Assembly (NCBI GenBank): GCA_029865405.1
Contig: JAOUGZ010000078.1
Location: forward strand, 1 to 9,111
Reading direction: 5' to 3'
DNA: 9,111 nt
DNA from: Betaproteobacteria bacterium
Lineage (GTDB): Bacteria; Pseudomonadota; Gammaproteobacteria; Burkholderiales; SG8-39
This document shows, one piece after another, positions 1 through 6,792 of the stretch. The notes beneath the pieces were generated by a model, which saw nothing but the letters and a program-made list of their open reading frames with translations, did not search any database and was not told the DNA's origin. Numbering within the stretch: the first letter of the stretch is position 1; the number at the start of each line of letters is the position of its first letter. The position numbers and the translations under genes were made by a program.

Positions 1-1
1 C

Positions 2-460
2 CGCGACCTCGTCGCGCAGATGAAGAACCGCGCCCTCATCTACAAGGAAACCTACGACGTGCTCGCCGAGGAGCTCGGCGCGGCGAAGGCCGAGGCGCTG
101 CTGACGAAGGCGATCTACCGCCGCGGCCGCGCCATGGGCGCGGCATTCTCGAAGTTCGCGCCCGCCGACCTCGGCGGACTGTGCGAGGCGTTCCTCGGCA
201 GCGTGCCGGGCGGCAAGGACATCTTCCAGCCCGAGGTGCTGAAAAAGGAGCCCGCGGAGCTCGAGATCCAGCTGCACGGCTGCCCGCTGAAGGACGCCTG
301 GCGCGAAGCGGGCCTGGCCGAGGACAAGGTGGCGACGCTGTGCCGCATCGCCGGCGCGGTGGACAAGGGCCTGTTCGAAGGCGCCGGGTTCAAGATCGAG
401 AACCGCACCTGGACGCCCGGCGCCAAAGGCTGCTGCTTCCTGCGCATCCTGCGTGGCTGA
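2..460 (+). CDS. L-2-amino-thiazoline-4-carboxylate (ATC) hydrolase-family protein, probably 5'-partial
   Basis: The sequence resembles the ATC hydrolase family, whose founding members open the thiazoline ring of L-2-amino-thiazoline-4-carboxylate on the way to L-cysteine; most members have no tested substrate. Numbering from the ATG at 20 (146 aa), I see an Ala-rich helical N-terminal half (Y33-RRGRAMG), then the conserved-looking HGCPLKDAW (86-94), C108, D115 and a C-terminal GCCFLRI (137-143). The clustered Cys/His/Asp residues could be catalytic or metal-binding, but that is inference. The frame is open to the left edge and no Shine-Dalgarno precedes the ATG at 20, so the true start may lie outside the window. 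Its stop overlaps the GMC gene start by 8 nt, which implies translational coupling. The family call is fairly secure; the exact reaction is not. Confidence 0.75.
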   Translation, partial: RDLVAQMKNRALIYKETYDVLAEELGAAKAEALLTKAIYRRGRAMGAAFSKFAPADLGGLCEAFLGSVPGGKDIFQPEVLKKEPAELEIQLHGCPLKDAWREAGLAEDKVATLCRIAGAVDKGLFEGAGFKIENRTWTPGAKGCCFLRILRG

Positions 461-2048
461 GCACTGGGACTACGTCGTCGTCGGCGCCGGCACGGCGGGC
501 TGCGTGCTCGCCAACCGGCTCACCGAGGACGGCCGGCACCGCGTGCTGCTCCTTGAAGCCGGGCCGCGCGACACGAACCTCTGGATCCACGTGCCGCTCG
601 GCTACGGCAAGCTCTTCGCGCGCACCGACGTCAACTGGGCGTACGAATCCGAGCCCGAGCCCACGCTGAACGGGCGGCGCATCTTCACGCCGCGCGGCAA
701 GGTGCTGGGCGGCTCCTCCTCGATCAACGGCCTGGTGTACATCCGCGGCCAGCGCGAGGATTTCGACGGCTGGGGCATTCCCGGCTGGCGCTACGACGAC
801 CTGCTGCCGTACTTCAAGAAGTCGGAAAACCAGGCGCGCGGCGCCGACGCCTGGCACGGCGCGGGCGGCCCCATCGGCGTGGGCGACCTGCCGGACAGGC
901 ACGAGCTGTGCGACGCCTTCATCGCCTCGGCCGAGGCGCTCGGCGTGCCGCGCAACGACGATTTCAACGGCGCGCGCCAGGAGGGCGCAGGCTACTACCA
1001 GGCGACGATCAAGAACGGCCGGCGCTCGAGCGCCGCCACCGGCTACCTGCGCCCGGCGCAAAAGCGCGCCAGCCTGCGCGTCGAAGTGGAGGCGCTCGCC
1101 ACGAAGGTGCTGTTCAGCGGCACGCGCGCCGTGGGGGTGGAGTACCTGCAGGGCGGCGCGACGCGCCAGGCGCACGCCGTGCGCGAGGTGATCCTCGCCG
1201 GCGGCTCGATCAACTCGCCGCAGCTGCTGCAGCTCTCGGGCGTGGGCCCGCGCGCGCTCCTCGAGCGCCACGGCATCCGGCCGCTCCTCGATGCGCCCGG
1301 CGTGGGCGAGGACCTGCAGGACCATTTCTACGTGCGCACGTTCTGGCGCTGCACGAAGCCGATCACGCTGAACGACGACATGGCGAGCTGGTGGCGCCAG
1401 CTCGGCATCGGCCTGAAATACGTGCTTGCGCGGCGCGGGCCGCTCACGGTGAGTGCGGGCTACGCCGCGGCATTCGTGCGCACGCGCCCCGGGCTCACGC
1501 GCCCCGACGGGCAGATCTACTTCATCAACTTCTCCACTGCCAAGCGCGGCGGCGTGCTGCACCCGCACTCGGGCTTCACGCTGTCGCTGTCGCAGCTGCA
1601 GGCGGAGTCGCGCGGCTGGGTGCGCATGCGCTCGGCCGATCCCAAGGCGCCGCCGGCGATCCACTACAACTACCTGTCCACGCAGAACGAGCGGCGCAGC
1701 ATGGTCGAGGGCCTGAAGCTGGTGCGCCGCCTCGCCGGCACGCTGCCGCTCGCGCAGTACGTGGCCGAGGAGTTCCAGCCCGGTCCCAAGGTGCAGACCG
1801 ACGCCGACTGGCTCGCGTACGGCCGCGAGTACGGCGACACGGTGTTCCACCCGACTTCGACCTGCCGCATGGGCGACGATGCCCGCGCCGTGGTCGACGC
1901 GCGGCTGCGGGTGCGCGGGCTATCGGGGTTGCGGGTGATCGACGCCTCGGTGATGCCCGCAGTACCGTCGGGCAACATCAACGCCGCGGTGTTCGCCGTT
2001 GCCGAGAAGGGCGCAGACCTGGTGCGCGCCGACGCGAACCATGCTTGA
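453..2048 (+). CDS. GMC-family FAD-dependent oxidoreductase (choline/alcohol dehydrogenase type)
   Basis: This 531-aa flavoenzyme would oxidise an alcohol group (primary alcohol, polyol or choline-like) to a carbonyl, using bound FAD. The N-terminal dinucleotide fold is clear: VVVGAGTAG (8-16), with E35 at the end of beta-2 to hold the ribose. GMC signature 1 is around GGSSSINGLVY (86-96) and signature 2 is GGSINSPQLLQLSGVGP (250-266). The C-terminal catalytic pair is H466 in FHPTSTCRMG and N510 in SGNINAAV, the usual His/Asn arrangement of choline dehydrogenases. The length is normal for the family and there is no signal peptide or transmembrane segment, so it should be cytoplasmic. The start is GTG at 453, inside the end of the ATC hydrolase-like gene, without a visible ribosome site of its own, so it is probably coupled to the upstream gene. 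It resembles BetA but the substrate cannot be assigned; location beside an importer suggests it acts on the imported compound. Confidence 0.93.
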   Translation: MAEHWDYVVVGAGTAGCVLANRLTEDGRHRVLLLEAGPRDTNLWIHVPLGYGKLFARTDVNWAYESEPEPTLNGRRIFTPRGKVLGGSSSINGLVYIRGQREDFDGWGIPGWRYDDLLPYFKKSENQARGADAWHGAGGPIGVGDLPDRHELCDAFIASAEALGVPRNDDFNGARQEGAGYYQATIKNGRRSSAATGYLRPAQKRASLRVEVEALATKVLFSGTRAVGVEYLQGGATRQAHAVREVILAGGSINSPQLLQLSGVGPRALLERHGIRPLLDAPGVGEDLQDHFYVRTFWRCTKPITLNDDMASWWRQLGIGLKYVLARRGPLTVSAGYAAAFVRTRPGLTRPDGQIYFINFSTAKRGGVLHPHSGFTLSLSQLQAESRGWVRMRSADPKAPPAIHYNYLSTQNERRSMVEGLKLVRRLAGTLPLAQYVAEEFQPGPKVQTDADWLAYGREYGDTVFHPTSTCRMGDDARAVVDARLRVRGLSGLRVIDASVMPAVPSGNINAAVFAVAEKGADLVRADANHA

Positions 2049-2074
2049 CACGATGCCCGAGTCTGCGAAAGACT
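2045..2074 (+). promoter_or_regulatory. Possible internal promoter ahead of the binding-protein gene
   Basis: A perfect TTGACA (2045-2050) spans the stop codon of the GMC gene. With an 18-bp spacer the matching -10 would be AAGACT (2069-2074), which fits the TATAAT consensus at only three positions. If used, transcription would start near 2081, just ahead of the Shine-Dalgarno. A small inverted repeat, AGTCT (2060-2064) and AGACT (2070-2074), sits in the same space. An extra promoter would make sense for a binding protein needed in excess, but the poor -10 keeps this tentative. Confidence 0.25.
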
Positions 2075-2084
2075 GGCCCTCTCA

Positions 2085-2090
2085 AGGAGG
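2085..2090 (+). promoter_or_regulatory. Strong Shine-Dalgarno of the binding-protein gene
   Basis: AGGAGG lies 8 nt before the ATG at 2099 and is part of a longer purine run (2084-2092). It is the best ribosome site in the window and fixes the start of the binding protein, which begins with a clean signal peptide. Its strength fits the need for more binding protein than membrane components. Confidence 0.85.
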
Positions 2091-2098
2091 AGACACCC

Positions 2099-3397
2099 AT
2101 GCGTAACCCAGGACTGCGCACGCTTGCCGTCGCCGCCGCCTTCGCGGCGTGCTCGTCGGCTGCGCTCGCGCAAGGCAAGGAAATCAAGATCGGCGTGATC
2201 TACGACTACACTGGCCCGTTCGCGGCCGGCGGCTCGCAGGCTGCGGCGATTGCCACCAAGATCGCCATCGAGATGATCAACGAGAAGGGCGGCGTCGAGG
2301 GCTACAAGGTGAACGCCATCTACGCCGACGCGCAGTCGAAGGCCGAAGTGGCGATCAACGAGGCCACCCGCCTGCTCGAACAGGAAAAGGTCGACCTGAT
2401 CATGGGCGTGTACTCGAGCGCGCACTGCGTGCCGATGGCGCAGAAGGTCGACGCGGCGAAGAAGTTCATGTGGGCCAACGTCTGCGTCGCCTCGGCGGTG
2501 TTCAAGGACAAGAACCTGCAGAACGTGTTCCGCGCGCAGGTGCACTCGGACCAGTTCGGTGCCGCCTCGTGCTCGTTCCTGAACGAGAACGCGAAAGCGA
2601 AGCTGAAGAAGGACCCGAAGAACCTCAAGGTCGCCATCATCTACGAGGACGGGCCCTACGGCTCGGGCGTCGCCTCGGGCAACGAGGAGGTGTGCAAGAA
2701 GTACGGCATGGACGTGGTGATGAAGGAAGGCTATTCGGCGACCTCGCCCGACCTCTCCAGCCTGGTCACCAAGCTGCGCCGCGCGCGCGCCGACGTCATC
2801 CTGCACACCGGCTACAACCCGGACATCACCCTCTTCTGGCGCCAGGCGCGCGAGCAGGGCCTGAAATGGGCGGCGATGATCGGCCACGGCGCGGGCTACG
2901 GCCAGTACGACAAGCTCGAGGCCGCGTTCGGCAAGGACGCCGAGTACATCTACAACGTCGACCCGGTAGCGGCGCAGCTGCTCGACCCGAAGACGCTCAA
3001 GCCGGGCCTGGGCGACCTGACCAACGAGATGATCAAGCGCTACCGCGCGGAGACCAAGGCCGACCAGATCCCGCCGCACGCCTCGATGGGCTTCAACCAG
3101 AGCTGGATCTTCTTCACCGACGTGCTGCCGCGCGCGATCAAGAAGTACGGCGGCATCACGCCCGAGGCGCTAAAGAAGGCCGCGCTCGAAACCGATATCC
3201 CGGTGGGTGGCACGATCCAGGGCTACGGCGTGAAGTTCTTCCCGCCGGGGCATCAGATGTCGGGCCAGAACGAGCGCTCGTCGCCCGTGGTCATGCAGTA
3301 CATCAAGGGCGAGACCAAGATCGTCTGGCCGACGCCGCTGCGCACCGCCGACCCGGTGCTGCCGCTGCCGAAGGGCATGACGTACTCGAACCAGTAG
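2099..3397 (+). CDS. Branched-chain amino acid-type (HAAT) ABC transporter periplasmic substrate-binding protein
   Basis: This 432-aa protein is a type I periplasmic binding protein of the LivJ/LivK class (Peripla_BP_6-like). It should capture a small solute in the periplasm and deliver it to the permease encoded just downstream. Residues 1-24 form a Sec signal peptide: charged MRNPGLR, a hydrophobic Ala-rich core, and the cleavage site SAALA|Q. The mature protein opens with KEIKIGVIYDYTGPFAAGG, the usual first strand and ligand loop. The second lobe is around LKVAIIYEDGPYGSG, and the hinge region contains LHTGYNPD. The mature chain has exactly four cysteines (110, 129, 158, 199), which could pair as disulfides. 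The longer in-frame extension upstream reads through the GMC gene in another frame and is not real. The ligand is unknown; this class binds amino acids, amides, urea and aromatic acids. Confidence 0.93.
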   Translation: MRNPGLRTLAVAAAFAACSSAALAQGKEIKIGVIYDYTGPFAAGGSQAAAIATKIAIEMINEKGGVEGYKVNAIYADAQSKAEVAINEATRLLEQEKVDLIMGVYSSAHCVPMAQKVDAAKKFMWANVCVASAVFKDKNLQNVFRAQVHSDQFGAASCSFLNENAKAKLKKDPKNLKVAIIYEDGPYGSGVASGNEEVCKKYGMDVVMKEGYSATSPDLSSLVTKLRRARADVILHTGYNPDITLFWRQAREQGLKWAAMIGHGAGYGQYDKLEAAFGKDAEYIYNVDPVAAQLLDPKTLKPGLGDLTNEMIKRYRAETKADQIPPHASMGFNQSWIFFTDVLPRAIKKYGGITPEALKKAALETDIPVGGTIQGYGVKFFPPGHQMSGQNERSSPVVMQYIKGETKIVWPTPLRTADPVLPLPKGMTYSNQ

Positions 3398-3420
3398 GCT
3401 CAAAGGGGAGTCCGTCCTGA

Positions 3421-3445
3421 CCGCGGGCGCGCCGAGCGCCCGCGG
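3421..3445 (+). other. Intercistronic stem-loop between the binding-protein and LivG genes
   Basis: CCGCGGGCGC (3421-3430) and GCGCCCGCGG (3436-3445) are perfect 10-bp complements separated by the 5-nt loop GCCGA. There is no T-tract after it, so it is not a textbook intrinsic terminator. It lies in the 60-nt gap after the binding-protein stop, and the weak AAGG ribosome site of livG (3447-3450) begins 2 nt after the stem. In other importer operons, such as malE-malF, hairpins in this position protect the 3' end of the binding-protein mRNA or lower downstream expression; that role is inferred here. Confidence 0.7.
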
Positions 3446-3457
3446 CAAGGCCGCCGC

Positions 3458-4216
3458 ATGCTGTCCGTCCAGGGCCTGACCAAGATGTTCGGCGGCTTCA
3501 CCGCCGTGAACGCGGTCGACTTCGAGCTGAAGGAGGGCGAGATCCTCGGCCTCATCGGCCCGAACGGCTCGGGCAAGAGCACCATCTTCAACCTGATCTC
3601 GGGCGCGCTGGCGCCCACGCGCGGCTCGATCCGTTTCCAGGGCAAGGAGATCGGCGGCGTGGTGGCGAACAAGGTCGCGCACCACGGCGTGGCGCGCACC
3701 TTCCAGATCCCGCGCCCGTTCCGCAAGCTCTCGCTGGTGGAGAACGTGGCGCTCGCCGCCTACTACGGGCAGGAGCACCGCCCGTCGCGCGAGGCGGCCT
3801 ACGCGCAGGCCAAGGAGGCGCTGACGCTGGTGCGCCTGCCGAGCGACGAGAGCGCGCGCGTCGACAGCCTGGGCGCCGCGGGGCTGAAGAAGCTGGAGCT
3901 GGCGCGCGCCGTCGCCACCAAGCCGAAGCTGCTGCTTGCCGACGAATCGCTCGGCGGGCTCGACGAGCACGAGATGGACCAGGCCGCCGACATGCTGGCC
4001 GCGATGCGGAGCGAGCGCGGCATCACCATCATCTGGGTCGAGCACATCATGGGCGTGCTGATGCGCGTGGTCGACCGCTGCGTGGTGCTTGACCACGGCG
4101 AGGTGATCGCCGCGGGCAGGCCCGACGAAGTGGCGCACGACCGCAAGGTGATCGAGGTGTACCTCGGCACCGACGCGGCCGACGTGCAGGCCGCGGTCGC
4201 GGCGCGGGAGGCCTGA
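3458..4216 (+). CDS. livG: HAAT-family ABC transporter ATP-binding protein, LivG type, with an atypical signature motif
   Basis: This 252-aa cytoplasmic ATPase would power solute import as a heterodimer with the LivF protein encoded next. The Walker A is GPNGSGKST (34-42), Walker B ends in LLLADES with D162 and catalytic E163, and the switch histidine is H196 in IIWVEHIM. The QIPRPF stretch after the Q-loop region and the ending VIEVYLGT are typical of LivG. The ABC signature is unusual: at the place of LSGGQ it reads LGAAG (138-142), followed by a normal LKKLELARA. So the serine that contacts the gamma-phosphate is Gly and both glycines are Ala. LivG proteins are known to vary here, so this may mark a subfamily rather than a defect. 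The start is the only ATG after the in-frame stop at 3395; the gene ends overlapping livF by one base. Confidence 0.93.
   Translation: MLSVQGLTKMFGGFTAVNAVDFELKEGEILGLIGPNGSGKSTIFNLISGALAPTRGSIRFQGKEIGGVVANKVAHHGVARTFQIPRPFRKLSLVENVALAAYYGQEHRPSREAAYAQAKEALTLVRLPSDESARVDSLGAAGLKKLELARAVATKPKLLLADESLGGLDEHEMDQAADMLAAMRSERGITIIWVEHIMGVLMRVVDRCVVLDHGEVIAAGRPDEVAHDRKVIEVYLGTDAADVQAAVAAREA
4206..4211 (+). promoter_or_regulatory. Ribosome-binding site of livF inside the end of livG
   Basis: GGGAGG lies 4 nt before the ATG at 4216, within the last codons of livG. With the TGATG stop/start overlap it supports coupled translation of the two ATPases in equal amounts. Confidence 0.6.
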
Positions 4217-4920
4217 TGCTCTCGCTCGCGGGCGTCTCTGCCGGCTACGGCACGTTCCAGGCGCTGTTCGACGTCAGCCTCGAAGTGAAGGCGGGCGAAA
4301 CGGTGGCCGTGATCGGCCCGAACGGCGCCGGCAAGACGACGCTGCTGCGCGTGATCTCGAAGCTGATCGACGCCGCCAAGGGCGAGCTGCTGATGGAGGG
4401 CAGGAGCCTGGGCCAGGTGCCCTCGCACGAGGTGATCGACTACGGTATCGCGCACGTGCCCGAGAACCGGCGCCTGTTCCCGAAGCTCTCGGTCGAGGAC
4501 AACCTGAAGATGGGCGCGTTCCCGGCGGCGGCGCGCGCGCACTTCCGCGAGAGGATCGAGCGCGTGTACGCGCTGTTCCCACGCATGCGGGAGCGCCGCA
4601 AGCAGGCCGCGGGCACGCTCTCGGGCGGCGAGCAGCAGATGTGCGCCATCGGCCGCGCGCTCATGTCCGGACCGAAGCTGCTGCTCCTGGACGAGCCCTC
4701 GGCGGGCCTCGCGCCGGTGGTGGTGCAGTCGATCTTCGAGGTGGTGCGCAGGATGAGCGCCGAAGGCTACACGGTCCTGATCGTCGAGCAGAACATCCGC
4801 CAGGTGCTGAAGGTCGCCAAGCGCGGCTACCTGCTCGAGACCGGGCGCATCAAGCTCTCGGGCACGAGCGCCGAGCTCCTCGAGAGCGACGAGATCAAGA
4901 AAGCGTACCTGGGGCTCTAG
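4216..4920 (+). CDS. livF: HAAT-family ABC transporter ATP-binding protein, LivF type
   Basis: This 234-aa ATPase is the second nucleotide-binding subunit of the importer. The Walker A is GPNGAGKTT (34-42), the signature is a full LSGGEQQ (135-141), and the Walker B is LLLLDEP (D159, E160). The switch position is glutamine, Q192 in LIVEQNI, as is usual in LivF proteins. VPENRRLFPKLSVEDNL and the ending KKAYLGL are also typical of LivF, as is the length. The ATG overlaps the livG stop by one base (TGATG), and the gene ends 3 nt before the LivH-type permease gene. Because LivG has a switch His but a poor signature, and LivF the reverse, the pair should form one consensus and one degenerate ATP site. 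Confidence 0.95.
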   Translation: MLSLAGVSAGYGTFQALFDVSLEVKAGETVAVIGPNGAGKTTLLRVISKLIDAAKGELLMEGRSLGQVPSHEVIDYGIAHVPENRRLFPKLSVEDNLKMGAFPAAARAHFRERIERVYALFPRMRERRKQAAGTLSGGEQQMCAIGRALMSGPKLLLLDEPSAGLAPVVVQSIFEVVRRMSAEGYTVLIVEQNIRQVLKVAKRGYLLETGRIKLSGTSAELLESDEIKKAYLGL

Positions 4921-4923
4921 AGC

Positions 4924-5790
4924 ATGCCGATCTTCGACATCTTCCTGCTCGAGGCGATCATCAACGGCCTCTTGCTCGGCGGCATCCTCGCGCTGCTCGC
5001 GCTCGGCCTCAACCTGATCTTCGGCGTCATCGACGTGGTGTGGATCTGCTACGCCGAGATGATCATGATCGGCATGTACACGGTGTACTACACGCACAAC
5101 GTGTACGGCTGGCCGCTGTGGCTCGCGTTCATCGCCGCGGTGGCGCTGGTGGCGGTGATGGGCGTGATCCTGCACCAGTTCGTGATCCGCCCGGTGCTCG
5201 CCGCCGAGCCAATCAACCAGCTGCTGGTGACGGGCGGGGTGCTGTTTTTCCTGCAGGCGGCGGCGACGCTCGCCTTCGGCGTCGAGTTCCGCAACATCGG
5301 CGTGCAGCTGCCGCAGCTGCAGCTCGGCGAGATGTACTTCAGCTTCTCGCGCCTGGTGGCGTTCCTGGTGGCGCTCGCCGGCATGATCGGCGTGTACCTG
5401 TTCCTGAAGAAGACCTTCCTCGGCACGGCGATCCGCGCCATCTCGCAGGACCGCGCCATCATGCCGCTGATGGGCGTGAACCCGAATCGCATCTTCCTCA
5501 CCACTTCGGCGCTCGGCGGCGGCCTCGCCGGGCTCGCCGCGTGCCTGCTGGTGCTGCAATACGACATCCATCCGGCGATCGGCCTCTCGTTCGGGCCGAT
5601 CACGTTCATGGTGTGCGTGCTCGGGGGCCTCGGCAACATGGTCGGCGGCTTCATCGCCGCGTTCATCTTCGCGCAGTTCATCTCGGTGGGCGGGTTCTTC
5701 CTGCACAGCGAGTGGGGCTACGTGCTCGCGTTCCTGTTCTTCATCGGCGTGATGTTCTGGCGGCCGCAGGGCATCCTGGGAGGCAAGTAA
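4924..5790 (+). CDS. livH: HAAT-family ABC transporter permease, LivH type
   Basis: This 288-aa inner-membrane permease forms half of the solute channel together with the LivM-type protein. It is strongly hydrophobic, with about eight likely membrane segments, the first at roughly 10-33 (NGLLLGGILALLALGLNLIF), the usual LivH opening. The cytoplasmic coupling helix that docks on the ATPases is around TAIRAISQDRAIMPLMGVN (168-186). GGLGNMVGGFI (234-244) and the ending FWRPQGILGG are standard for the family. The conserved block after the first segment, normally close to NFAHG...GAY, instead reads VVWICYAEMIMIGMY (38-52), which may reflect another substrate. It starts 3 nt after the livF stop with no clear ribosome site, so coupling to livF is likely. 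The spacer from the binding-protein class onward shows a K-G-F-H-M order rather than the E. coli K-H-M-G-F order. Confidence 0.93.
   Translation: MPIFDIFLLEAIINGLLLGGILALLALGLNLIFGVIDVVWICYAEMIMIGMYTVYYTHNVYGWPLWLAFIAAVALVAVMGVILHQFVIRPVLAAEPINQLLVTGGVLFFLQAAATLAFGVEFRNIGVQLPQLQLGEMYFSFSRLVAFLVALAGMIGVYLFLKKTFLGTAIRAISQDRAIMPLMGVNPNRIFLTTSALGGGLAGLAACLLVLQYDIHPAIGLSFGPITFMVCVLGGLGNMVGGFIAAFIFAQFISVGGFFLHSEWGYVLAFLFFIGVMFWRPQGILGGK
5778..5783 (+). promoter_or_regulatory. Ribosome-binding site deciding the GTG start of livM
   Basis: GGGAGG lies 8 nt before the GTG at 5792, inside the last codons of livH. It supports the GTG as the start, since no in-frame ATG lies nearby and the permease would otherwise lose its first membrane segment. 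Confidence 0.65.
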
Positions 5791-5791
5791 G

Positions 5792-6784
5792 GTGGCGGCG
5801 AACCTGCGCTGGATCGTGATCGTCGCCCTGGCGCTCGCGCCACTCTCGGCGATGGGCAACTATCCGCTGCACCTGCTGATCCTGTGCCTGCTGTGGGTCT
5901 TCGCCTACACCGGCTGGGCGATCATGGGGCGGCTCGGGCTGGTGAGCCTCGGGCACGGCGCGTTCTTCGGCATCGGCGCCTACGTGGTGGTGATGGCCTG
6001 GAACCACTGGGGACTGTCGCCCTGGATGGGGCTGCCGCTCGCGCTCGCGGTGGCGGCGCTGATCGCGTTCCTGATCGGCTATCCGTGCTTTCGCTTCAAG
6101 ATCGTCGGCCACTACTTCGCGCTCGTCACGCTCGCGCTCTCCGAGGTGACGCGCCTGATCATCGTCGCGCTCCGGGACCAGACCGGCGGCTCGCTCGGCG
6201 TCACGCCCACCACCGCCCTGCAGCAGGCCGACTACTCGCTCTGGGCGATGCAGTTCCCCTCGAAGCTGGTCTGGTTCTACGTCGTGTTCGCCTGCTGGCT
6301 CGCCGGCCTGTGGATCTGGACGCGCGTCGATCGCTCGATGGCGCGCCTCGCGCTCCAGGCGATCAGCCAGGAAGAAGACGCCGCGGCCTCGGTCGGCATG
6401 AGCGTCACGCGCCTGAAGCTCGGCATCACCATGATCTCGGCGCTCGTCACCTGCGCCGCCGGCGTGCTCTACGCGCAGTACCAGCAGTACGTGAACCCGG
6501 AGACGGTCTCGGGCATCGGTATCAGCCTTCAGATGGTGTTCGGGGCGATTGCCGGCGGCATGTTCGTGCGCTTCGGGCCGACCGTGGGCGCGGCGTTCAC
6601 GCTGCTCCTCGCCGAAGGCCTGCGCCTCGCCTTGGGCCACGACATCCACGGCCTCGACACCACGCTCTACGGCCTCATGCTGGTGCTGTTCATCATCTTC
6701 CTGCCCAAGGGCATCCTCGGCGCGGCCGAGGAGGCGCTGGAGAAGCGCGCCGCGCCTACGACGCGAGCAGCCGCTCCGTCGTGA
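5792..6784 (+). CDS. livM: HAAT-family ABC transporter permease, LivM type
   Basis: This 330-aa protein is the second inner-membrane channel subunit. It has the canonical LivM block GLVSLGHGAFFGIGAY (49-64), a coupling helix around ARLALQAISQEEDAAASVGM (184-203), and the closing FLPKGILG (303-310). Membrane segments are visible near 7-22, 25-45, 58-70, 79-97, 159-176 and several more toward the C-terminus. The start is GTG at 5792, one base after the livH stop. The last 20 residues are a polar Ala/Arg/Thr-rich tail. The final 29 bp overlap the 3' end of the gene on the opposite strand, and the stop codon lies at the base of a long hairpin. It is the last gene of the importer operon. Confidence 0.95.
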   Translation: MAANLRWIVIVALALAPLSAMGNYPLHLLILCLLWVFAYTGWAIMGRLGLVSLGHGAFFGIGAYVVVMAWNHWGLSPWMGLPLALAVAALIAFLIGYPCFRFKIVGHYFALVTLALSEVTRLIIVALRDQTGGSLGVTPTTALQQADYSLWAMQFPSKLVWFYVVFACWLAGLWIWTRVDRSMARLALQAISQEEDAAASVGMSVTRLKLGITMISALVTCAAGVLYAQYQQYVNPETVSGIGISLQMVFGAIAGGMFVRFGPTVGAAFTLLLAEGLRLALGHDIHGLDTTLYGLMLVLFIIFLPKGILGAAEEALEKRAAPTTRAAAPS

Positions 6785-6792
6785 CGCGGCGC
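6747..6792. terminator. Possible bidirectional terminator-like hairpin on a convergent gene overlap
   Basis: GCGCCGCG (6747-6754) pairs with CGCGGCGC (6785-6792). Inside it, after a small 3x2 internal loop, ACGACG (6758-6763) pairs with CGTCGT (6777-6782), then after one bulged base GAGC (6765-6768) pairs with GCTC (6773-6776) around the loop AGCC. That gives 18 base pairs almost centred on the overlap of the two gene ends; the livM stop is at 6782-6784 and the opposite gene's stop at 6758-6756. No T-tract follows on either strand, so it is not a classical intrinsic terminator. It could act as a bidirectional pause, a factor-dependent stop or a 3' end stabiliser. GC-rich DNA forms stems by chance, so function is inferred from position. 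Confidence 0.5.

Noticed and set aside
390..1850. Minus-strand open frame of 486 codons opposite the GMC gene
   Set aside because: Composition is Arg/Ala/Val/His-rich with no recognisable domain; it is a shadow of the GMC coding sequence.
2060..2074. AGTCT/AGACT inverted repeat as a terminator after the GMC gene
   Set aside because: The stem is only 5 bp with no T-tract, and the next gene follows closely in the same direction.
1670..3079. Minus-strand open frame of 469 codons opposite the GMC and binding-protein genes
   Set aside because: It crosses two well-supported plus-strand genes and has no motif of its own.
4914..4923. Perfect palindrome GCTCTAGAGC at the livF stop
   Set aside because: It is short, formed by the last codon, the stop and the 3-nt spacer, and resembles no known operator; chance is the simplest explanation.
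3799..5859. Minus-strand open frame of 686 codons opposite livG, livF and livH
   Set aside because: The translation is a run of His, Arg, Ala, Asp and Glu without any fold-like pattern, as expected opposite GC-rich genes. The plus strand holds clear Walker, signature and permease motifs.
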